A DNA stretch of 64,000 nt, taken from Musa acuminata AAA Group. Lineage: Eukaryota > Streptophyta > Magnoliopsida > Zingiberales > Musaceae. The stretch lies in NCBI RefSeq assembly GCF_036884655.1, contig NC_088357.1:6643501-6707500 (forward strand), given 5' to 3'. The notes beneath the pieces are model-generated. The model did no database searches. It had not been told where the DNA came from and saw nothing but the letters and a program-made list of their open reading frames with translations. Shown one piece after another: positions 14,101-26,100 of this stretch (positions within the stretch are counted from its first letter, which is position 1; each line of letters opens with the position of its first letter). The position numbers and the translations under genes were made by a program.

Positions 14101-17100
14101 AGATCCAATTGAAGGTGACAGCTGAGGGAGTTGGACGTCAAGTTCAAAAGGGGGGATATAACATCTCACCATAATATCCATGTATTTGGATTAAATTGGC
14201 CAAAATTGAATGGCTTTGACCAACCTAGAGCAGAACCAGTTGAGTTCTGAAACAATTTCAACCGTTAACAACCACACAGATAACAATCAGCTGGTAACTA
14301 ATGCCACTCAAACCTGAAAATTTGTAACCCTATGTTCAATTGAACTAGTATGTACAGCATGGGACAGGAAATATAACATGGGAAAACATTAATTTATCAG
14401 CACAATTAGAAAACACTACTAACTGCACTTATTTTCATTAGTACATTGTTCTTTCTCGACTCCTTTCTAATCTTTTTAATAAAATGAACAAGAAATATGG
14501 CATAAGAAATGTGTTGTGATTTGTCAGCAACCCCAAGATTATCAACAAAGATTTTCACACTAGCATATTGCCAATTGAAGTTTGCAAGATTGGAATAGAC
14601 ATCAAAATCAGACGATGATTCAATAGATAATGATAACAGGACTAGAGTCACTGGACAAATTGGATTCGCAGCAATAGGATCGTGCAAGACAATAATTTTA
14701 TATTTCAAAAAAATTAAAAACTAATTTTGAACAAACAAAAAAACTCCTTCACATTTCACAAGATATTGGAAAATATAATCATTTGAGATAAATATATTAT
14801 TATCATTATGAGTGATTATATATGTGTCTTCTAAAAATATCTAGAAACTCATCTACCAACATTTTGTAGTGCAAAAACAATAAAACTTTAATTAAAGCAT
14901 GTTCTCATGGATTTCAAGATTAAACACAAATCCCATGATACCTTCCTTCTATATCATGGCATCCCTATTCTCTTAGACGCTAGGGTCATGGGCCTTAGTA
15001 ACAAAAATGAAACCTCCCAAAATAATCTAGGGAATGTATGCTTTTCAACTAACATGCAAATTTGTCCTCAAGTAGCCTTCTGAACAATTGCTACATTATG
15101 TACAGTATAACTTTTGTGGTCATATTTTGATACCAAAAACAAAACAAAAATTTCCTACAGAAAAAACAAACAACTTCAATCCCATTCATGGAACTAAAAA
15201 TTTTATAAAAAATGACTTGCTTGGCAGCTAAAAGGACTTCCACTTTTTTTAATGGTAATACATATCAGGTTTCTCCATTATTATCATCTTATCTAAGTCC
15301 AAAAAATAAATGATGCAGCAAACAGGCCTGAGGTGATGTTCAACTTAAAACGACCCACAATGAGTGTTGGAGTTTCACTGATCCTAATTCCTAAGTGCTA
15401 AGAGTACAGTTTAAATTTACAGAAGTGAAAAAATGACATCCAATATGCACAGAAACAATCTTTACTACATGTTAATAAGTTAGCTAAAGGATCTTTCAAG
15501 CTAACACGTATTAGAGACTGCAAATTCAGGAGAAAGGTCACTAACAACATCACCACTCCATCGAGCAGCCACATCAAGTGATTGACCAAGCACACCACTA
15601 AATTTTGGGCGAAGAACTGATAAAACACCATGGCCCCTTCTTTTTTGAAAATTAAGCTGGAGTTCTGCCTGCAATGGAAATCATCTGGTAAACAATACCA
15701 AGTACCAACACATAACAAGATAAAATCTCAACAAGAGTATATTACTTTAACTTCAAAATAGAAATTATATATTTCTTGCAATTAAATTTAGTCTTTAATT
15801 ATCATTTATCACAAAATAGTCACAAGTCTAGGTGCAGGATCTGCCAATGGTTATTATAGGTCCTAAATTTTAGTTTTGTTCAAAATTACACCTCTCAAAT
15901 GGTGTTTCTTCACTTAAGAAAGGAACAAAAACTCCCAAGGAGTTACCGGAGAAGAGACTAAAGAGAGGAAGAAAAGAGAATAATTGTTGCAGTAAATACT
16001 GTAAAATTGTCCAAGAACATGTCTGGACCAAACAAGTCTCAAGCTATTTGAATACCTTAATTCTGGTGATTCCAAATAATTCTATTCCGTAACATGATAA
16101 CCACCTTAAACTATTTGAATACCTCAAGCTATTTGAATACCTTAATATTGCAGTTGTAGTATGCAACAATTACATATAGAACTATACCTTTTGAACTGTT
16201 CCTCGGAGAGATGCCAATTCCAATTCATCAAGTGGTAAATTCCGCACCTTTACAATGATGGACATTAAAATGAGAACACATATTTTGACGTCCAATGAAA
16301 CATATGAACTAACAAGATACAAATAAGTATTTCTGGAATTGCAAAATGCAACAAATAAAGATTAAAACACCTCTAGATTAGTTGAAGTATGAGGTTGATA
16401 AAAGATATTAGCTTTTAGTTGCCCCTTATGAAGAGAAACAGATAATAATTTTCTATTCTGCATGACCTCATCAGTACTAAACCAAAAAGGTCCAATCGCT
16501 TCAATCGACAAACTCTCATCGGGCCTCCCAGCAGCACTTAACTGCAAATCCACATGGGAAATAAAAAGTATATGTAAATATAGAGCAAGGAAAAAAAGAA
16601 GAAAATGAAACAACGATATATATACTGCTAGAGTATCAATCAAAAATTAATTGTTTGATTCTGCAGGTATTGAAAATATATACTTCCTTATACTTTGTTC
16701 CATAAAATTATACTCCCATATAACATATCCATGACCCACGAACTCCATCAGATTAATCAGTGTCTGAAAGATCATTCTTCTTCAAACGTTGTGTGTATAT
16801 ATTTAAAAAATAATAGTTCACATTGAGCTACTTGAGATCATTAAATGGACATATCAACTGGGGACTAAGTTTTAACTGTAGTTTGCCACAAACATAACAA
16901 TTGTCTGGGTTCTTATGACCATAGAATTAACCGGCAACACCTACTACTTTTCTAGAAGAATTAATTATGCAAAAAAATTTCTAATAGAATGGATTTCAGT
17001 AATTTATCTTCAAAAACAATATTCACAACAAGATAAGGAATATACTCTTTCCATCAAAATCAATTATGTCCAAACCACATATGAACTCATAAAGTCACCT

Positions 17101-20100
17101 CCTTATTGTTTATCTAAACCTATGGCAGATCTAACTTCAATTTCTTTTTCAACAGATGATGACATCAGAGTCAAGTTGTATCCTTCTATTACCTTGTCTT
17201 TGGTGAATGATTTCAGTATCTAAAAATTCTTTTATAGCATGGATGTCCTTGATTTTATGTGACAGCAAATACAAGGCCCTAAATTCATCAAGCACAAAAC
17301 GTCCTTGCTTCTTATCTGACAATTAAATCATCTATAACCACCCCAGAAAGATTGCATCACAGAACTTTAATGCTCCAGAGATAGTTGGCTTTGCACCAGT
17401 CCAAATAATTTAAGCTATGATGCAATAAGAACCTAATTTGGTAATTTAACTGGGACTACATAATGCTAACTTTTATGAATTTTTTAAACCAAATTTTTTA
17501 TGTTGTCAGTGATAATCTAACCAATGACATCTGATTAAAAATGCACGCAAAACATATACATAATAAAGCATAAAAATTCCAAAAGCAATCAGAACAAAAT
17601 AATTGTTAATCACCACAAAATTCCCAAAGAACCAGTGTGTTGTGTAAATTTGACAATCTTACCTTAACTGCACCGTGTGAAATACAAAGAGAACCTGTTA
17701 ATTGAGGTGCTAACATAAGTTGGTTAAGACTAATTCCTGAAAAAGAAACATCTCCAACAAGTCTTGCAATGTCACCGTCAACAATTTTCTGCTCTGAACC
17801 ATTTCCTTTGCATTCAATTATATCATCATCAATGCCTTCTGAGGTTTTGACGACCTTTCCTTGAAATTTGAATTTCCCTGTTGCTTTCAAGTGCAAAGTT
17901 CTAGGTGAATCAAAAGTACTGGAAAAAATAAAATTGGCAAGTTCAAAGTCCCGCAAACGTAAATTTAAGTCGACTCCCTCAACAATCAGAGGCATCACTC
18001 TCCTATTATTTGCTGTTTCATTGCGTAGAGAGTGATCGGCAAGATACGATGTTTGAACTTTAGTATACAAATCAAATGCAATTGATGATGAAGTGACTGT
18101 AATGTTGTCATGAGTTATAATGATGTCCCCGCGTGCATCACCAAATGAATCTTCAGCTTTTGGTGCAGCCCACTTTATATCAAATCTCCTACATCGTAAG
18201 AAAGAGATAATATATCAAATAAAAGCATTTACAATCCAACTAGAATTACCCAGTTTCAGAAAATCTTAAATTCTGGGAATTCCTTGTTCGTTTGCACCTC
18301 GTCTGCGAAATTGGAGGTAAAAATGAAAAAAAAAAATCTAAACCAGCAACAGTAATTGTCATGCATATAATTAACAAATTACTTACGGTCTCAACAAAGA
18401 ACCAGATAATCTGGTCTCTCCATTAAGCTCCCCAATTCTGAGTGGCATCAGCTGAACACCTTTGGGTACATATCGATGCAGAACTTTATCAAGTACAAAG
18501 TTTCCAGACAAATTTATATCCATGGCTGTGTCATCTACTTCCCCCTGTTAAATTTACACACAGTTATGGACTACAGTAATCAGGCTGTATAATTAAGTAC
18601 TACCATACACATAAGCTACAAAAATAACAGATTGATCCATACAAGATGGACTTTTGCAAGAATTTAATTATCAAAAAATAAATTCCTTTGTTCTACAAAA
18701 TGAAAGGGTTCTGACAAAATGTTTTCGTGTGGTTTGTCCCAAGAAAAGAACCTGAACTTCTAAAAGATCTCCATTCCAAATTTACAACAAAGAAAAAGTT
18801 GTATTTGACTATTTGTATTAGTGATTTAAAAAGCGCTAGGCGCCAAGGTCCAAAAACGCTCGAGGCACTAGGCACTCGCCCAAGTGCTCGCTCGAGCGAA
18901 GCGAGACGCTAAAATATAAAAATATATAATATAATTAATAAATATAATTATTTAAATAAAAATATGATATTAAATTAAAAAATCTTACAAAATCACAATA
19001 TCACATTAACAAAAAATCTCAAAATTCAAAACAATAAGAATAATTTCAAATAAATAAAAATTAGCAATATTAAAATCAAAATAATATATTATTAATCTAA
19101 TAAATAAAAAAAATATTATTACTAGTATACAGTTAACAGTATACGGTTAATATACTGTTAATAGCAAGGTTCGCAATACCGTACCGTACCGGAGTTTCGA
19201 CCTGGGCTCGGTACCGGTACGGTACGGTATACCGCTCGGTACACCAGGTGTACCGAGCGGTATATTCAGGCGTGCCGAGCACTGTAGCAGTGCTACACTG
19301 CTACAGTACTGCTACAGTACCAGACCGGTAACAGGCGGTCCGCGTATCGGAAGCCTGTCGGACCGGTACTGCAAACCATGGTTAATAGTATACTATTGAG
19401 TCGATGTGAGAAGAGGTAGCAGCGAGCAACAGCAACGGGAGCGGGAGCGGGAGAGGGAGAGGCGAGCGGCGACAGTGGCAGTGATAGCAGTAGCAGCAAG
19501 AAGCGACAGAGGGAGCGGGAGCGGCGAGCGACGACAGCAGCAGTAGTAGCAGCGAGCAGTGAAAGCGGGAGCAGGAGCGACGAGCGGTGATAGTGGCAAC
19601 GGCGACCGACGATAGTGGCAAGGGTAGCAACGAGCAACGACAGCGGTAGCAGTGAGCAGCGGGAGTGGGAGTGGCAACAACGGTAGCAACGAGCAAGGTT
19701 AGGGTTGGGAAGTCATGAGAGGAAGGCTGATATGGGTGCTTTAGTTGGTTCGATTAAACCAACTAAAGCACCGGAGACCGAACCAGAACTAAAACGTTGG
19801 TTCGGTCGCCTGGTTTAACCCGAGCGCTCGCTTGAAGCGCCCAGCGCCTGGGCTCGGCCTGGAAATGAAGCGAGGCACTCGGGCCTCGCCTCGCCCGAGC
19901 ACCTGAGCGCCTATTAAAATTACTGATTTGTATATCCACCCCTCAAACCGTTAATAGTTGATATTTGTATATATATACTCTGAGATATAGCATATTTGTG
20001 GTGATGCACCTCGGTGCAGATTCCAATTAACATCTATCAATTAAATAGTTTATTTAACCAAAACTCTTTATAGAAAAAATTATCCTGCATTACCTTAAAC

Positions 20101-23100
20101 AATTAGAATTTCAAGAGTCCCAACTTTAAAGGCACTAATGAAAAAAAAAAAGTTAAAATTGTCTTTTGACAATTTATAGAAAAAGAAGTAAAGTTGAGGA
20201 ATGGTAAATGGGAGAAGGGCATCGGTACAAATATACTATATATTGGTAAGTTTATGGGCAAATAGCAACTTCTGAGAGGTAATATGTGCAATAAATCAAT
20301 AATTTGCGGGATGCATATGTAAAACCTAAACAAAAATAGAAACACAATTTTGTTTCAAAGGCATAAAAAATGCAACCAGAAGGTAGTAAACAGATAAAAT
20401 ATTATAGCAAGCATAATTCGTCTTATCGATCCGCACCGATGTACCAACCGACTATTGGTATGGTACGTACCGAACCATACCGATATACCGACACATAATA
20501 TAGTGGGATATACCGATAAACCAATAGGTACCGCCCATACCAGTCCCCTATCAAACTAATACATACCACCCGTACCGAGTGGCATGCTGTGGTGCGCTGA
20601 ACCTTGATAGCAAAGACCTCTTTACCCCATTTCTCATGTTGCTAGATGAAAAGTAGCAACAACACAAACTAAAGCTTGTAAGCACAAACCCATCCCATAA
20701 AGCATTTAGACTGCAACATACAAAAAAACACAAAAGAATAACCAAATTTTACAATAGGCAACCATCCATCTTGATCAACCAAATCGGTCAACTGAACTCA
20801 GACATTTTGTTAGCTTGAGTGCATGATTAAATTAACAACAATTTTCCCACAAGTCCATTCAAGAGCTTCAATGGCCAAGGTGAACTTTCAACAAAAGGGA
20901 ACAGCGGCATGACATATAGGTTATGTTCATCAATAATGAGTTACAACAAAAATCATTAGATGTACTTTCCGTATCGACGATAGGCCTTTCAGTTCATATA
21001 TCTACAAACTATCGACTATGATGCATCAAAAAGGGATTAGGTTTCTACAAAATTGGGACTCGTCACAAAATGGGAATTTCACCATTTTGCACCAAGAATT
21101 ACTCATGGATAAATGAAGCAAAGTACTTAGAGGAAAAACAAACTGCTATTGACACATGTCAACTAAAGATTGGTCTCTTGAAAAGGTCTTCAACTTCAAG
21201 TGAATGTATCCTCAATTAATTCTCATACTTGAGATTGATTATGCAAAAATTGTAAATGAGAAACAATTCAAGTTGAACCAATAAAATAGGTTATCATTCT
21301 GGATGCTTTGATTGCATAAGGATCAATAGTTGTGTGAAAATCAGAAAGACAAATAACTATTAATGAAAAGAGACATGATTAAATAATATTAAAAAAAACC
21401 AGTGCACAAATAGTTCATAAAAATTGAATGGCATAACTAAAAAACTCAAGAAAGGAAGAAAACTGTTATCACCAATTTCATCAACAAGAAAAACATCCTT
21501 CTAACTTGCACCTAACATTGGAAACCTTTCTGCTATTCCCTGCTAATCACCAGATTCTTGCTATGCCTAACTTTTTAAACCTTGCCAAATTGCAAAAAGA
21601 AAATCTCAAAATTCCATCCAAGTGATAAGGACCTCTCAAGTCTTACCTGTTACTAATAACATTATGCTTCTGTGAACCATCACCTAACAACTGAGCCTTA
21701 TTCCAACGTTCTACACATTTTCATGAGTCAATGATCTCCATTAATCAAATCAAGTTCCAAAAAGAAAAAGTCAAATCAAGTTCCATAATATGTGAACAGA
21801 AGCATGTGATCATATCATTTCAAAGTATGCTAAAATGGAAATGTAAATCGAAGCAGCAAATCAAGTACTAAATTTATCCCTAAGAACAATGATCATGGAT
21901 ATTTTGATCCAAGCACCTCTGGACAAACCCAGGCACTGCCAGCTCCTCTGATTTCCCCACCATCTAAAAGGCAAGCCCTGATGCCATACAAATCAACAAC
22001 CTGGTAACAGAAAAATGTATAAAGGTAAAGATTGCTATCAAGCAACCAAAGCAAAAAACAAGACAATGTATGTGCTTCCACATACATATGTTATGCAGAT
22101 GCCACTTACACCATTATCAAGGTTGAAGGTGAAATTGGCTGATACATGTGAGAACGGAATGCGATCAAATGCTGCCACTGCACCAGCCTCTTTATTTTCT
22201 ATTACTGCTTCAGAAGCAGAAGATGGAAGAAAACTAGACACTGTCTGAGAAGTCTTCCTTGATATAATTCCACTTCCAACAAAAATAGGAGCAACCAATG
22301 GACCTTGACAGTTGAATACAGCCGTAACAGATCCAGCCAACTACATCATTACAATAGGTTAACTCAAAATTGAATGTTAAAGGGTCTAACAGAAGAAAAT
22401 TAAAGGTGTTGCTTCCAAAATTGGCACATCAAGAACCAAAAAGAACAATAAAAAGTAACTTCAGAATATACAGAAATTAGAGCATAAAAAGTTGTTCATC
22501 AGATGTACAAAAGGTAAAGGCTTGAATCAAGATGTAGTGCATAGTTTCCATGTATGGGTATGACACATTTGCAATATGCAACCAGTAATGGAGTTAAGGA
22601 CAACAAACAAACATGCATGTCATAGTAAGGTGCCAATTCACATCTATGGGAAAGTAAATTCCAATTCCAAAGCCTGGCTAGAGCATAACTAGCTTAATAC
22701 ATAAAGGGGCTACAAAACTGTATAGCTATTCTCATAAAGGGTGAACGAACATGAACCTGAACTTGGGGCATAGATCAAATATAAGAATAGTGCTGCCATA
22801 GAAAAAATGTATAGAACCACATGCAGAATTGAATTTCCAAGTCAGTGAGACTGATTTGGACAAGAGCCTTATAGGAAAATGGAGAAAGACTGAAGTTCAA
22901 AGAATGCTACTAGTTAAACATATAGGTGAAAAATATTATATCAATGAAGCGATTTCAAAATGGTGTACAGATACTGTAGAAGGCAAATGTCGCTTAAATT
23001 TGGAAGGGAACTCAGATGAGCTATTATTTCATGTATGAGAAACTATGAAGGTAGGAAGAAGAATATCATTTTCTCTGCCTTCTAGGTTTACTTGTGGGTG

Positions 23101-26100
23101 CACATCTTAGTACATGTAAAACATTATAACAAACAATAAAATATTTCACTAAACAATAGGAAGTCAAGACACTCAAAGTGAATAATCATTAAATAGTCAT
23201 AATTCCAACAAGATGTAAAACTCAAGGACTACCATTTTAGAATGCACAAAGGTATAACTTCATAATCTTCAAGTGCAAAAATTAAATGATTTATCAGTTC
23301 AACAGAGACAAAATAAACCGTTAACAAAAGGCTTTATTGATATGCCTTTGTCATATTAAAAAAGAGTGCTGGCTTCAAAAAATTAATACAGGACCATATG
23401 AAGCAAGGACAGAGAGACTGATTTTGGACAAGAGCCTCCTAGAAAAATGGAGAAAGACCAAAGTTGAAAAAATGCTACAAGTTAAACACATAGGTGACAA
23501 GGTGTGAAAAAATATATTATATCAATGAAGTGATTTCACAATTGTGCATAGATACTGCAGAAGGCAAATGACACTTGCATTTGGAAGGGAACTCAGATGA
23601 ACTACTATTTCATGTAAGAGAAACTATGAAGGTAGGAAGAAGAGTATCATTTTCTCTGCCTTCTAGGTTTACTTATGGGTGGACATCATAGTACATATGC
23701 AACATTATAACAAACAATAAAAATATTTCACTAAACTGTAGGAAGCCATGACACTCAAAGTGTATAATAATTGAATAGTCATAACTCCAACGAGAATGTA
23801 ATACTCAAGGACTACTGTTTCAGAATGAAACAAAGGTATAACTTCATAATTTCCAAGTGCAAAAGTTAAATGGCATATCAGTACAACTGTTAACAAAAGG
23901 CTTTATTGGTATGCGTTTGTCATACTAACAAAAAAATTTATAAGCAAATTTAACAAAGGTATATACCGGGAATAACAACGGTCTGATTTTCAAAGTTTTC
24001 ATAAGCGCATTCACTTCAACACATGGAACCTGAAAATTAGAATTTGGAACCATCAGAAAGTTCACAAGAATAATTGCAGAATAAGCTATTCAAAATATGA
24101 GAAGATTTCGGCATAAAGTCATTATGGCATGCAACAGAATGAATGATCATGTATATGAGAGAACTGCAGAGTTCAGAGTTCAGATAATCAGTGTACTGCA
24201 GAAGTCAATAGGAGGCCCAAAGTAGCAGTTGCAGGATTTTGGCTGCTACAGGAGTCAAACTTGCTTCAAAATGGTTGGTAACATACAACATTAAGAAACT
24301 CATGTAGGCGCATCGTATTACAAAGGATATATACATGTAGATGTATCCATGGCAAATGATATTATGTACATATTAATCTTAGGAAAGGTTTTGGTTCCTG
24401 TTTACATATATTTGACAAATTAAGAGATGATAATTCAAAAAAATGAACTTATGTATATTCTGAAGTGAATTTTTATGCTCTATTTTTATAGACAACTATT
24501 TTCATTTACATTTCACATATGTATGGATAAAATAATCAAATAAGCATTAGGCAAATGCCAACCAGTATCATGAGTGGAAGACACCAACTCTACAATAGAA
24601 ATATACTAAACATCAGCAAAGAAGAAAAATTAACTAAATGTAAATGAGAAATTTGATATCTATTGCATCTTTAAAAATGGTAATATCAAAGTTACAACCC
24701 ATTATAATTTAGACCCACATTATTCAGTCTCTTAAAAAAGAATATGAACGAAGTGTATTTGAGATATTTGAAGTTTTGAACTTCTGTAATGTTCAAAACA
24801 TAAATTTAAGGCAGCATGATCCTCACATTAACTAGTCAGACACTTTTGCAATCCACTTCATCCACTCGACAGTTTTTGAAGTTTTAGTGTTGCATGGACT
24901 CGTTCCCTTACCAACTCAGCATGTTAGATATGTCTCCATGCGTCCACAAGTTGACATTTTTCAGATTCTTTAATTATATCAATCTAGTTTCAAAAAGTAT
25001 AACAATGTAAAGAAGTATAAAATTCTAAGGTTTTTCCCAATCTTAATTCCCAACATTGCACATTCTGACTATTAGAAAATGGCTATTGTGCTTTTTATCC
25101 TAGATTATTTTTCTCCTCTCCTGCATACCCCTGCAACTCCTGTCCATTTCATTGACAAATCTGACACTTGTATATGTGTCCATATCAGATTCCCATGCCA
25201 ATGTCCTTGCAACACTGTTCAATGTTTAGTCTCCAAGGGGGATTGATATTGAAGCAGACAATGTCGTAGGCAATGTTTCTTTGAAAAATTTTACTAGGAA
25301 TAAATAAACTCAAGAAAATTATTTTAGTCTGCAATCCAAAACGATTGACAATCATACTAAGCGTTAACCATAAAGAGGCAACAATCTCATTTTATATCTT
25401 TAACCATTCTTATGGTAGCTTCTGTTGCCAAAATTCAATCAAGTCAATAACCAGAAATCAGGTCTTACATAAACAAACTTGTTAAGTGTAAAAGCTTAAT
25501 TTACAGACAAATGTCTCAGAATTGTGAAAATTTTCAACTTCAAAGTTATTGCAGATTCTAAAATTATTCCTCCTGATACATGCATTATGCATAAAAATGA
25601 TTAGTGAAACAGTCATGCTAAATTATGAAAGGAAGACTTGAAGCTGAAAGTATTATCCGCTTATAATCAGATATGCATCTTAAATTCATTAATCCAGTTG
25701 ACAATGCTAAGAAAAGATAATCCAAATAAATGAATTTATATAACCACTAGTAAGCAACCATCTAATAACTGTTCAAGCTTAAAGTTTGATGTGTGTATAA
25801 TTTCAAGAACTGAACAAACACTGAAAAATGCATTATCAGAATCACCAAAGTCGTCAGTAATATATATTAAAATTGACTTTTTGCATAGAGGAACCATGCC
25901 ATTTTTGTATCCCAAGAGTCAGTAACGCCTCAACAAACAACATATTACCTGACACATGAGATGAAACTCTCCATCATCAGGGTTTACACCAAAATCACCA
26001 GAAGCTTCTAGAGGAGCATCACCAAACCAGCCACTTGCATTGTGCAAAAATATCCTTTGGCCACGAAAACACAAACTTGCTGTCAGCTCCTGCATACAAG

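Larger units (their letters stand above)
18819..19925. mobile_element. Non-autonomous hAT-type transposon, 1,107 bp, with 8-bp target duplication
   Basis: Flanked by identical 8-bp direct repeats ATTTGTAT (18811-18818 and 19926-19933). The left end TAGTGATTTAAAAAGCGCT and the reverse complement of the right end, CAGTAATTTTAATAGGCGCT, form imperfect terminal inverted repeats followed by GC-rich CGAG/GCGCC sub-terminal sequence on both sides. An 8-bp duplication with (T/C)AG termini fits the hAT superfamily. There is no transposase frame. The interior has an AT-rich part (18905-19150), a nested 216-bp element, a GA/CG-rich minisatellite (about 19390-19700) and a 16-bp perfect hairpin. It sits in the TIC236 intron between exons 8 and 9. 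Confidence 0.8.

Noticed and set aside
19293..19696. Three overlapping minus-strand frames of about 100 codons
   Set aside because: All frames are open because of the minisatellite; the peptides are Leu/Ser/Arg low-complexity.
22829..23038. 69-codon plus-strand frame in a TIC236 intron
   Set aside because: The second copy of the duplicated unit has stops in the same frame, so the frame is not maintained.
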